The notes below the pieces were generated by a model. The model had not been told where the DNA came from. It saw only the letters and a list, made by a program, of their open reading frames with translations, and made no database searches. A DNA stretch of 29,321 nucleotides from Phycisphaerales bacterium. Lineage in GTDB: Bacteria > Planctomycetota > Phycisphaerae > UBA1845. Location of the stretch: NCBI GenBank assembly GCA_030612785.1, contig JAUWNF010000001.1, positions 1 to 29,321 of the forward strand, given 5' to 3'. The translations under genes were made by a program, and so were the position numbers. This document shows positions 16,936 to 23,682 of this stretch, one piece after another (position 1 is the stretch's first letter; the number at the start of each line of letters is the position of its first letter).

Positions 16936-17683
16936 TACCCACCAGCGACGGCGGCACTTCCAGGCCGTGGGCTTCCATCCGCGCACGATCGGCCAACAGG
17001 ACGCGCGCGGGGCCGTCGGCCACTACCTGGCCATCGTCGATCACCGCCACCCGGTCGCAGGTTTCCAGGATGAACTCCAGGTCGTGCGCGGCGATCAGCT
17101 TGGTCTGTTCGAGCGAGCGGATGAGCTTGATGGTCTCGCGGCGCGCCCGGGGATCGAGGTCGTTGGTGGGTTCATCCAGAACGAGAATCTCCGGCTCCAT
17201 AGCCAACACACAGGCCAGCGCGACGCGGCGTTTCTCGCCGGCGCTTAGATGATGGCTGACGCGGTTGGCGTACTGTTCGGCGTCCACTCGCCACAAGGCC
17301 AAGGTGACCCGGCGCCGAACCTCGCTCTCATCGAGCCCGAGGTTGAGCGGGCCAAAGGCGACGTCGTCGTAGACGCTGGCGCTGAACAGTTGATCGTCGC
17401 TGTTTTGAAATACCAGGCCGGCCTTTCGCCGAACTTCGAGAAGGTCCCTTTTGTTGGCGCGATTCTGGCTGTTGATGAGGTCCAGGCCCGCCACACGCAA
17501 CGTCCCCTGTTGCGGGCGGCAGAGGCCGATCAGGCAGAGGAAGAACGTCGTCTTGCCCGCGCCGTTGGGTCCAACGAGACCGACGGCCTCACCGGGGGCG
17601 ATCGTCAGGGACAGGCCGCCCAGCGCCTCCCGCCCGTCGGGAAACGCGAACCGCACATCCTTGGCTTCAACCACCGGTGTCAT
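16931..17683 (-). CDS. nikO: ECF transporter ATPase NikO/CbiO
   Basis: 250 residues with a full ABC ATPase set: Walker A VGPNGAGKTT, Q-loop VFQNSDDQLF, signature LSAGEKRR, Walker B ILVLDEPTNDLD and H-switch AAHD. The QNxDDQLF form is typical of CbiO/EcfA ATPases. It powers nickel or cobalt uptake together with the transmembrane NikQ and the substrate-binding NikM. The ATG at 17683 overlaps the nikQ TGA as ATGA; the GTG two codons upstream is less likely. It is followed by a 263-base gap with the duplicated repeat and then larA. CbiO for cobalt is the alternative name. I prefer nickel because of the larA neighbour and the His-rich NikL-like protein. Confidence 0.93.
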   Translation of the reverse strand: MTPVVEAKDVRFAFPDGREALGGLSLTIAPGEAVGLVGPNGAGKTTFFLCLIGLCRPQQGTLRVAGLDLINSQNRANKRDLLEVRRKAGLVFQNSDDQLFSASVYDDVAFGPLNLGLDESEVRRRVTLALWRVDAEQYANRVSHHLSAGEKRRVALACVLAMEPEILVLDEPTNDLDPRARRETIKLIRSLEQTKLIAAHDLEFILETCDRVAVIDDGQVVADGPARVLLADRARMEAHGLEVPPSLVGK

Positions 17684-18438
17684 ATCCACAACCGCGCCCC
17701 GACCAGTGCGCCCGCAAGCAGGATCGCCACCAGCATCTTGATCACATCTCCTGGGGCCACGGACCGCGTGGACAAATAGGGAATGCTCCCGTCGTAGCCG
17801 CGGGCCAGCATCGCATTGTACAGCCGATCCGCCCGATCGAGCGAGCGGACCAGCAGCGACCCGATTACCAGCCCGATCGTCGCCAGCGCCCGGCGGTTGA
17901 GCCTGAGCCGAAACCCGCGCGCAGCCAACGCGGCCTGCATCGACTCCATCTCACCGCCCAGGGCGAAGTTCATGCGATAGGAAAGCAGGATCACGCCGAC
18001 CAGCCGGGCCGGGCACCCGACACGCTTGAGCGAGCGGCACAGTTGAGCAAACGGAGTGGTCGCCACCAGCGACAGAGCCAGGAGGGTGATCCCCACAGCC
18101 TTGGCACCGACCATGCCGGCCAACGCCAGCCCGTGCGTCGACACACTTATCGGCCCCAGCGAAAGCCGGCGCCCGTCGTCCGCGGTCAGCGCCACCAAAA
18201 CGGCGAAGACCGCGATGAACACGATCAAGCCGCGCGTGCGCCTGACAACCAGACGAACCGGAAGGCGCGTAAACGCAACAGCCACCATGGACACAACCAA
18301 TGCCGCGCCCGCCAGAATCAAGTTCGTAACGCAGGCGGTGGCCACGATAAGCGAACCGATGCCGATCAGCTTAGTCGTTGAGTGCCACGCGCGCAGCGGC
18401 GAGTCCACGTCCAGGTGATGATCGATCAGCGACCACAT
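17680..18438 (-). CDS. nikQ: ECF transporter transmembrane component NikQ/CbiQ
   Basis: 252 residues with several hydrophobic segments in the order expected for CbiQ (about residues 25-60, 68-88, 105-130, 190-200, 228-250). It shows the two coupling-helix signatures that dock on the ATPase: AALAARGFRL (about residues 170-180) and YNAMLARGYDG (about 211-221). Family knowledge: this T-component links the S-component NikM to NikO. The ATG at 18438 was chosen; no strong ribosome site is visible, but the NikL-like gene ends 9 bases upstream, so coupling is likely. Confidence 0.92.
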   Translation of the reverse strand: MWSLIDHHLDVDSPLRAWHSTTKLIGIGSLIVATACVTNLILAGAALVVSMVAVAFTRLPVRLVVRRTRGLIVFIAVFAVLVALTADDGRRLSLGPISVSTHGLALAGMVGAKAVGITLLALSLVATTPFAQLCRSLKRVGCPARLVGVILLSYRMNFALGGEMESMQAALAARGFRLRLNRRALATIGLVIGSLLVRSLDRADRLYNAMLARGYDGSIPYLSTRSVAPGDVIKMLVAILLAGALVGARLWI

Positions 18439-18447
18439 TGCATAGAC

Positions 18448-19026
18448 CTATCCTGGCGCGTTGTGATCGCGCTTTATGTGCGTGTCCAGCCGACGTCTCA
18501 GTGAAACAATCATGAGAAAAGACGCCGCTGAGAGAATCAGCGCCACGCCAGCCAGGGCCTCGGCGTGAGACGAGTCCTGTGGCGGGTGAACGTGCGCGGG
18601 CTCCGCTGTGGCAGGATGATCGTGCTCGTGTTCACGATCGGGCGATCCCTGCACAGTCGGTGCCGGTGACAAAGTTGTGGACAAGGCCGACGACCCGCCT
18701 GGCGGATTAAGCAGGGCCACTTCCTCCGCACTGAGTTGGCGTCGTGCCCGATGCCCGGCGATGGTGGCTTCAAGGGTATAGGCAATCTTGGCGGTCGCGG
18801 TGAATGTGTAGCTGCCGTTTTTGTCTGAAATGCCGCTAGCCACTTCGTGACCCTCCGCGTCAGTCACCACGATGGCCGCACCGACGGCGGGCTCGGTGCC
18901 GCCCCAGTAGACAGTGACCACAACGCGATCAGGCGGCTGCACCTCGCATTCCAGCGTCACGCTGTGCGCCCGCGCGATTGTGGCGCTGAACAGAATCGAC
19001 AGCACGACCGGGAGCCCGTGGTTCAT
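18448..19026 (-). CDS. NikL-like accessory protein of the nickel transporter
   Basis: 192 residues. A signal peptide (MNHGLPVVLSILFSATIARAHS, cleavage likely after ARA) is followed by a carboxypeptidase-regulatory/DUF4198-like beta domain (VTVYWGGTEPAVGAAIVVTD ... NGSYTFTATAKIAYTLEATI). Next comes a His/Pro-rich stretch (HEHDHPATAEPAHVHPPQ) and a single C-terminal membrane helix (LAGVALILSAASFLMIVSL) before a basic tail. This matches NikL, which replaces NikN in NikMLQO-type systems; the histidines may bind metal in the periplasm. The frame stays open to 19287, but that extension is translated repeat DNA. The signal peptide fixes the start at 19026. It is placed between nikM and nikQ. Confidence 0.8.
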   Translation of the reverse strand: MNHGLPVVLSILFSATIARAHSVTLECEVQPPDRVVVTVYWGGTEPAVGAAIVVTDAEGHEVASGISDKNGSYTFTATAKIAYTLEATIAGHRARRQLSAEEVALLNPPGGSSALSTTLSPAPTVQGSPDREHEHDHPATAEPAHVHPPQDSSHAEALAGVALILSAASFLMIVSLRRRLDTHIKRDHNAPG

Positions 19027-19060
19027 TGAACGACGGTGCGTAATCCTGCTCCACCCATCC

Positions 19061-19085
19061 GAACCGCGCCCGTAAGGGAGCGCCT
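19061..19085. repeat. CCGTAAGGGAGCG-type dispersed repeat
   Basis: GAACCGCGCCCGTAAGGGAGCGC resembles GAGCCGCGACCGTGAGGGAGCGG at about 14993-15015. It lies within the repeat-packed gap between nikM and nikL. Confidence 0.5.
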
Positions 19086-19096
19086 GGGGCAGACTC

Positions 19097-19203
19097 CTAA
19101 CAGCCTGTTGATGAAGTCCACCGTGGCCCTGTGGCACCGGTTTCCAACCGGTGAAAACACGGGTTGAAAACCCGTGCCACACATTCTTCAACGGGCTGCT
19201 AAG
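19097..19203. mobile_element. MITE-like element with ~19 bp terminal inverted repeats
   Basis: The left end CTAACAGCCTGTTGATGAAG and the right end, read inverted, TTAGCAGCCCGTTGAAGAA, match at most positions. Between them lie two further palindromes, GTGGCACCGGTTT...AACCGGTG and ACGGGTT...AACCCGTGCCAC. It holds no gene. It separates nikM from the rest of its operon. Confidence 0.65.
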
Positions 19204-19243
19204 CGGCCGTGAGCAATCTCGCGACAACTCACCGGCCGATTCG

Positions 19244-19265
19244 CCGCGCGGGCCAAAGCCCGCGG
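19244..19265. repeat. 22 bp GC palindrome, copy 4 (inverted)
   Basis: CCGCGCGGGCCAAAGCCCGCGG, the reverse complement of the family at 2169 and 6835. It lies just past the nikM stop. Confidence 0.7.
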
Positions 19266-19276
19266 CTCGCGCGTCA

Positions 19277-19981
19277 TCATTGGCCATCGAAAACCTCCGG
19301 CTTCACCCTGACCAGGAAACCCACGGCGGCCGCGGTAATCAAACCCTCGATGACCGCCAGCGGCACATGGGCCAACAGAAACCACCCGATCGCCTTGAAA
19401 AAGACGTCATCCGCCGTCAGGCCCGCCGCGAGGAAGATAAGTAGCGACAAGATCATGGCACCAAAGCCGGCAACGAATCCCACCAACGCCGGGCGCCCTA
19501 TTCCTTTCGCACAAAGGGGTGGGGGATGGAGGATTGGAGATCGGCCTTCAACGGGTGATCGCCCCTCCTTCTTCGTGTCAGGAGCAGAGCGCCGGCGACC
19601 GCCGTAGCTTCCCACTCCCCACTTGCGGACGCACCACCCCGCCAGAAGGGCCGGCAGCCCGATCATCACCGCGTTCACGCCGATCGTGGTCACCCCGCCG
19701 TGCCCGAACAGAAGGGCCTGCATGATGATCCCGACGACAATGGGCACCATCGCCCCGGGCCCCACCACCGCGCCGACCAAGCCATGCAGTAGTGGATGCA
19801 CGCTGGTCACACCGAGTTTCAGATGGATCAGGGAGACCGCGAAAAACGCGCTGGTCATAAGGGCTAGACGAGGCACGTCGCGGTCGCCCACGCGCCGCAG
19901 GCTGACCACTGTAGCTACACCGCCGATGACGTACCCCCCGGCACAAACCGAAACCGGCAAGAGTCCGTCGGAAATATGCAT
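19277..19981 (-). CDS. nikM: ECF nickel/cobalt substrate-binding component NikM/CbiM
   Basis: 234 residues with about six or seven membrane segments. It begins MHISDGLLP, close to the family's MHIxDGxLP. Family knowledge: in NikM the N-terminal amine, His2 and a later histidine hold the metal; here His62 and His66 in SVHPLLHGLVG are candidates. Other family text includes GPGAMVPIVVGIIMQALLFGHGG and GVNAVMIGLP. Residues about 124-162 (SYGGRRRSAPDTKKEG ... PPLCAKGIG) are an unusual basic, low-complexity loop that looks inserted. AAAGGAG lies upstream of the ATG at 19981. It heads the transporter group; the gap to nikL is 250 bases of repeats. Confidence 0.93.
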   Translation of the reverse strand: MHISDGLLPVSVCAGGYVIGGVATVVSLRRVGDRDVPRLALMTSAFFAVSLIHLKLGVTSVHPLLHGLVGAVVGPGAMVPIVVGIIMQALLFGHGGVTTIGVNAVMIGLPALLAGWCVRKWGVGSYGGRRRSAPDTKKEGRSPVEGRSPILHPPPLCAKGIGRPALVGFVAGFGAMILSLLIFLAAGLTADDVFFKAIGWFLLAHVPLAVIEGLITAAAVGFLVRVKPEVFDGQ

Positions 19982-20072
19982 CGCCCATTGGCTCCTTTGG
20001 GGGCACTGCGGCGAGTCCCTCGCAAGGCGGTCTCACCTCGATCACACCAGCTCGGTCCGGTTGCAAAAGGCC

Positions 20073-20154
20073 GTAGGGTGCGTCCCAGACGCACCATCCA
20101 CCTCTTGCTCGACGGCACGACTACCACAGAAGGTGCCTCAGGAACGCACCCTAC
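20073..20154. repeat. 82 bp repeat with GTAGGGTGCGT inverted ends
   Basis: GTAGGGTGCGT at 20073-20083 and its exact reverse complement ACGCACCCTAC at 20144-20154. An inner GGTGCGTCCCAGACGCACC palindrome lies at the left end. It sits upstream of nikM, where a metal-responsive control site would be expected; none was recognised. Confidence 0.6.
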
Positions 20155-20187
20155 CGTGTCTCCGCAGTCGCCGCCTTGGGATGCGGA

Positions 20188-20445
20188 TCACTCTTCACGC
20201 CAGACCACACCGTAGTCGACGGCCAGGGTCAGCTCGCCCTCATTGTCTTTGTAGGTCACGGTTCCGCCAGTACAACGAACGAAACCCTGGAATTGCTGGC
20301 CGCTCCAAAGGGCCGCCGCTCGGTGATGGTGTAGTAGCCTGACGGTACGCGAAAGGTGGACTCCTTCCCAGCCGGACGCAACGGTGTGGGCGGCGTCCAA
20401 CAACGCGATTGTGACGCGATGACTAGAACTCGGGCTGATCGGCAC
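20188..20445 (-). pseudogene. Possible frameshifted small gene downstream of the tRNA
   Basis: Two overlapping frames each look protein-like in part. One supplies HRVTIALLDAAHTV at the start and QQFQGFVRCTGGTVTYKD ... LAVDYGVVWREE at the end. The next frame supplies KESTFRVPSGYYTITERRPF in the middle. Joined, they would give a smooth beta-rich protein of about 85 residues, suggesting two nearby compensating indels. I recognise no family. It could also be chance. Confidence 0.3.
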
Positions 20446-20452
20446 ATGGCGG

Positions 20453-20481
20453 AACCCCGTTCCCGGCTAGGAAACGGGGTT
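20453..20481 (-). terminator. Hairpin downstream of the tRNA
   Basis: Read on the minus strand, AACCCCGTTTCC pairs with GGGAACGGGGTT (with wobble) across a 5-base loop, 8 bases past the tRNA 3' end. No T-run follows, so it may be a processing or stability hairpin rather than an intrinsic terminator. Confidence 0.5.
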
Positions 20482-20488
20482 TCTCGAC

Positions 20489-20563
20489 TAGCGGCGCCCG
20501 GACTCGAACCGGGGACCTTGGGATTATGAAGCCCACGCTCTAAACCAACTGAGCTACGCCGCC
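20489..20563 (-). tRNA. tRNA with CAU anticodon, probably elongator tRNA-Met
   Basis: A 75-base cloverleaf: acceptor GGCGGCG/CGCCGCU (G1-U72 wobble), D arm GCUC...GAGC, anticodon loop UUCAUAA, T arm CCCGG-UUCGAGU-CCGGG, discriminator A73, no encoded CCA. The GUAGCUCAGUUGG start is like elongator tRNA-Met. tRNA-Ile2 (lysidine-modified CAU) is the alternative. The innermost anticodon-stem pair is a C-U mismatch. Confidence 0.93.
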
Positions 20564-20682
20564 AAACGTCTCGGGCCAGCGCACAACGCCACCCCACAAT
20601 ACTCATACCCGCCCTTGGCGTTTTGTTCAAGATGTCAAAGGCGCTGGGGGCGGGTGTGGCCAGAGATTGTGGCATCGCGACT

Positions 20683-20739
20683 GTAGGGCGGGTTCTACCC
20701 GCCTTCCCCGGCCCCGGCGGCGGGTGGAACCCGCCCTAC
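20683..20739. repeat. 57 bp palindrome with 21 bp arms
   Basis: Arms of 21 bases at 20683-20703 (GTAGGGCGGGTTCTACCCGC...) and 20719-20739 pair with one mismatch across a 15-base loop. It is yet another repeat family, directly next to 90 bp element copy 3. Confidence 0.8.
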
Positions 20740-20759
20740 GCAATGACCGCGAGCGAAGC

Positions 20760-20849
20760 CGCTGGTGCGAGAATCCCTTCTCGCACCTATATCCTGCAGG
20801 AATCCCTTCCTGTGGAGCCAAGGACCGAGAAAGGACTCTCGGTCCAGCG
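20760..20849 (+). repeat. 90 bp triple-hairpin element, copy 3
   Basis: CGCTGG...CCAGCG ends. Hairpin 1 is perfect (GGTGCGAGAA/TTCTCGCACC), hairpin 2 is CAGGAA-TCCC-TTCCTG, and hairpin 3 has 9 bp arms GGACCGAGA/TCTCGGTCC after one loop change. It is intergenic between divergent units. Confidence 0.9.
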
Positions 20850-21179
20850 ATCCGAGCCCCGAGCGCCAGCGAGCGGGACCCTACGCAAACAGGCTGCCCA
20901 CGAAGACCCCGCGTGGGCGCTTGGGGCTCTGATCAGCCCTGCCGAAATCGTCACGCACCCGACCGACGTTTTCCGCCTGGAATGCCCACTTCAGAGCCCT
21001 CGCGGAGGTACCGATAACACTACCACAAGGTGCATCCACGTAGTGTCCCGTCTCGGTGGATAGGCGCCACGAGCGGCTTGTCCGCCGTGTTGCGCGCTCG
21101 TCGCCCAGAGGAAGGCACTGAAAGGTGGCGTCAGGCATCCGATCGGCCCTGGCCGGACGATTGCTCGGAGTGTAACGCT

Positions 21180-22148
21180 ATGGCAGTAAAGAGGTTACTC
21201 GTTACCGGCGGCACCGGCTTTGTCGGGCGGAAGGTGGTCAAGGCCTGCCGGGACGGTGGCTTCGAGGTCCGCTCTTGCAGCCGATCCGAAGGGGTCGACC
21301 TCCGCGAAGGCGACGCCTTCGGGCAGTTCCTGGCCAACGTGAAACCGGACTCGGTAATCCACTGTGCGGCCCACGTGGGCGGCATCGGCTATGTCGGCGA
21401 GCACGCCATCGAGGTGTTCGACGACAACCTGCGGATCGCCACCGGTCTCATGCGCGGGATGAGGATCGCCGGCGTCAACACGCTGCTAACGGTGATGCCC
21501 AACTGCACCTATCCGGGTGAGAAAACCATCTACCGCGAGGATGAGTGGTGGGACGGCCCGATCCACGAGAGCGTGCTGATGTACGGCCTGCCGCGTAAGA
21601 CGCTGTGGGGCTTGTGTAAGACCTACGGCGCGGTGACCGGGCTGCGGTCGGCGCATCTGATCTTTCCGAACATGTACGGCCCCGGCGATCACTTCGACCC
21701 GGTGCGTAGCCATGCTTTGGGGGCGCTGATTGCCAAGATCGTCTCGGCCAAAAGCGCGGGCGAAGAGCACGTTGAGTTGTGGGGCAGCGGACAACCGGTG
21801 CGCGAATGGATGTACGTAGAAGATGCGGCCGACGCGATCGTGCGTTTCGTGCGGCACGCCCAGGACGACGAGTCGGTCTTTGAAGATCATCCGATCTTCA
21901 ACGTCGGCATCGCCGAGGGCATCTCCATCGCTGACCTGGCGGAGCTTATCCGTGAGGCCGCGGGCTGGAACGGCTCTTTCGTATTCGACCGCAATCGGCC
22001 CGACGGAGCCTCGCGGAAGCTCCTCGATGGAACACGGTTCAACAAACGGACGGGGTGGACACCGGCGACTTCCCTGCGCGAGGGCGTCAAGAAGACGGTG
22101 CAATGGTATCAGACAACCCAACAGCGGGAGCTAAGCCATGCCCATTAA
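21180..22148 (+). CDS. NAD(P)-dependent epimerase/reductase, GDP-L-fucose synthase-like
   Basis: 322 residues of the extended short-chain dehydrogenase (NAD-dependent epimerase) family. Rossmann motif TGGTGFVG (9-16), HCAAHVGGI (61-69, like the HxAAxVGG of GDP-fucose synthases), PNCTYPG (107-113) and MYGLPRKTLW (134-143). The last holds Tyr135, but position +4 is Arg139 with Lys140 next, so the usual Y-x-x-x-K is altered. Later NMYGPGDHFDP and REWMYVEDAADAI are typical of WcaG/Fcl. It most likely acts on a nucleotide-linked deoxysugar. GGAG lies 9 bases before the ATG at 21180. It starts the operon and overlaps the aminotransferase start by 11 bases. Confidence 0.88.
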   Translation: MAVKRLLVTGGTGFVGRKVVKACRDGGFEVRSCSRSEGVDLREGDAFGQFLANVKPDSVIHCAAHVGGIGYVGEHAIEVFDDNLRIATGLMRGMRIAGVNTLLTVMPNCTYPGEKTIYREDEWWDGPIHESVLMYGLPRKTLWGLCKTYGAVTGLRSAHLIFPNMYGPGDHFDPVRSHALGALIAKIVSAKSAGEEHVELWGSGQPVREWMYVEDAADAIVRFVRHAQDDESVFEDHPIFNVGIAEGISIADLAELIREAAGWNGSFVFDRNRPDGASRKLLDGTRFNKRTGWTPATSLREGVKKTVQWYQTTQQRELSHAH

Positions 22149-23304
22149 CGAATTCAGCCCCCAGATCGGCAAGAGCGAGATCGTTAAGATCCTGCAGACC
22201 CTCCAGGACAACTGGATAACCGAGGGCAAAAAGACGCAGCAGCTAGAGGCCATGCTTGCCGAGTACTTCGGCTGTCGGCGCGTCGTGATGGTGCCCAACG
22301 GAACGCTTGCTCTGTTTGCGGCGCTGAAGGTCCTGGGGATCGGCCCGGGCGACGAAGTCATCGTACCGGATTTCACCTTCTTCGGCAGCGTGTCCGCTGT
22401 GGTGCTGACCGGGGCCACTCCCGTGCTGGTCGACGTTGATGAACTCGACGGCAACGTCTCCGTCGACGCCGCTAAGGCGAGCCTGTCCGAGCGGACCAGG
22501 GCAATCATGCCCGTACACATCTACGGGCAAAGTTGCGACATGCGGGCGGTGATGGAGTTGGCCCGGGAACACGACCTGTATGTCGTCGAGGATGCCGCCC
22601 AAGGCATGGGCGTGACCTTCGGCGATAAGCACGTCGGCACGTTCGGCGACATCGGGTGCATGTCCTTCTTCGCCGACAAGACCATGACCACCGGCGAGGG
22701 CGGCGCGCTGCTGCTCAACGATGAACAACTGGCGCAGAAGTGTGTGTATTTCAAGAATCAGGGCCGGCTGCGCCGCGGCTCTTTCGTGCACACGCACATG
22801 GGATACAACTTCCGGATCACCGATCTACAGGCGGCCATCGGCGTCGCCCAGTTCGAGCGGGTCGAGAGAACCATCCAACGCAAACGCGTGTTGCGCGACG
22901 CGTACTATCGCCGACTCGACGGCTGTCCGCGCGTTCGTTTGCCCGCGGACAACGGGTTCGGCGAGGTTGTGCCCTTCCGGGTCAACATCCTGGTGGACGA
23001 TCCCGAGGGGTTGGCGGAGTTCCTAGCCAAGCGCGAGATCGCCGTCCGCCGTTACTTCTACCCACTGCATCGTCAGCCGAGCCTAACCGCGGAGAACTCG
23101 ATCGTACGCCAGACCCCAGTCAACTCCGTCCGGCTCTTTGACACGGGCTTGATGTTGCCCAGCGGACTGGATTTGACAGAGTCGCAGGTGAATCACGTCT
23201 GCGCGTGCGTCGAAGAGTATCAGTACATGCACCACACCGAGAGGACCTCCGGTGCCAATGGTGGCTCGCCCACCAATGCTTCTCCCTCGACGTTGCGTGC
23301 GTAA
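22138..23304 (+). CDS. DegT/DnrJ/EryC1 sugar aminotransferase (PLP)
   Basis: 388 residues. PLP-fold motifs: VPNGTLALFAAL (52-63), GDEVIVPDFTFFGS (71-84), EDAAQGMG (151-158) with the PLP-pyridine Asp152, and SFFADKTMTTGEGG (176-189) with the Schiff-base Lys181. The SFFA-x-K-x-x-TTGEGG form is typical of GDP-perosamine-synthase-like enzymes that aminate 4-keto sugars. With the reductase upstream this suggests an amino-deoxysugar for a surface polysaccharide; the actual product is not known. The last ~20 residues (SGANGGSPTNASPSTLRA) are low-complexity and partly encoded by a dispersed 49 bp repeat that also provides the stop codon. Confidence 0.92.
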   Translation: MPINEFSPQIGKSEIVKILQTLQDNWITEGKKTQQLEAMLAEYFGCRRVVMVPNGTLALFAALKVLGIGPGDEVIVPDFTFFGSVSAVVLTGATPVLVDVDELDGNVSVDAAKASLSERTRAIMPVHIYGQSCDMRAVMELAREHDLYVVEDAAQGMGVTFGDKHVGTFGDIGCMSFFADKTMTTGEGGALLLNDEQLAQKCVYFKNQGRLRRGSFVHTHMGYNFRITDLQAAIGVAQFERVERTIQRKRVLRDAYYRRLDGCPRVRLPADNGFGEVVPFRVNILVDDPEGLAEFLAKREIAVRRYFYPLHRQPSLTAENSIVRQTPVNSVRLFDTGLMLPSGLDLTESQVNHVCACVEEYQYMHHTERTSGANGGSPTNASPSTLRA

Positions 23305-23333
23305 CACTGGCGGACAAGCCGCCAGTAGTACCA
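23285..23333 (+). repeat. 49 bp CGTTGCGTGCGTAAC repeat, copy 1
   Basis: Shares GTTGCGTGCGTAAC-CTGGCGGAC...GTCAG-type layout with 29258-29306, same length, no gaps. CTGGCGG and CCGCCAG form a hairpin. Its GTAAC supplies the TAA stop of the aminotransferase. Confidence 0.75.
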
Positions 23334-23340
23334 AACACGA

Positions 23341-23541
23341 ATGGTGACGACGATCATGAAGTGGATAATCCTGATTATTCTGACGATCATCCTTCTGTTC
23401 ATAGACTTGTCGGACTTGCGAGAAGCCAAATCCGCGCGGGCCGGCGACGACGGGCAGCCGGCGGACAATCCGGTTAAGATTTTTGGCCGGGGTGCCGTTC
23501 ACCTGGGGCTTCTGACCTACTTCCTCTTCTCGTTGGCTTGA
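23341..23541 (+). CDS. Small two-helix membrane protein
   Basis: 61-66 residues depending on start (ATG 23341 or ATG 23356). A strongly hydrophobic helix (MKWIILIILTIILLFIDL) is followed by a charged linker (SDLREAKSARAGDDGQPADN) and a second, shorter hydrophobic stretch (HLGLLTYFLFSLA). No family recognised. GGTGA lies 8 bases before the second ATG, which I slightly prefer. It lies in the sugar operon between aminotransferase and methyltransferase genes and may help assemble or anchor the biosynthetic enzymes. The overall composition argues for a real gene. Confidence 0.6.
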   Translation: MVTTIMKWIILIILTIILLFIDLSDLREAKSARAGDDGQPADNPVKIFGRGAVHLGLLTYFLFSLA

Positions 23542-23579
23542 GACAGGCAACCGCAAATACCGGCGGCGGCCACCGATAT

Positions 23580-23638
23580 GTACCGCCGGCATCTTGCCGG
23601 CCTCGGGTGCCCAAATGCCGGCTGGAAGCCGGCGATAC
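23580..23638. repeat. 59 bp GCCGGC palindromic repeat
   Basis: Two short palindromes, GCCGGC-ATCTT-GCCGGC (23585-23601) and GCCGGC-TGGAA-GCCGGC (23617-23633), inside near-inverted ends GTACCGCCGGC / GCCGGCGATAC. Confidence 0.7.
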
Positions 23639-23682
23639 GGGCTTTTCAAACACGCTCTAACGTCATTGGAGCTCTACAGAGT

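Larger units (their letters stand above)
20564..21179. other. 616 bp repeat-rich gap between tRNA and sugar operon
   Basis: Contains the GTAGGGCGGGTT inverted repeat and copy 3 of the 90 bp element. About 330 bases after that show no recognisable gene; the minus frame at 20881-21138 has no family features. It must contain the promoter of the sugar operon, but no hexamers stand out. Confidence 0.5.

Noticed and set aside
19027..19287. N-terminal extension of the NikL-like protein
   Set aside because: The extension is translated repeat and MITE sequence, and a clear signal peptide begins at 19026.
16931..19981. Cobalt (CbiMNQO) rather than nickel transporter
   Set aside because: Not excluded, but the NikL-like His-rich component in place of CbiN and the larA neighbour favour nickel; no cobalamin gene or riboswitch was seen.
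23578..23682. Extended N-terminus of the methyltransferase-GT2 fusion
   Set aside because: The stretch is the GCCGGC palindromic repeat; ATG 23683 follows it and has GGAG upstream.
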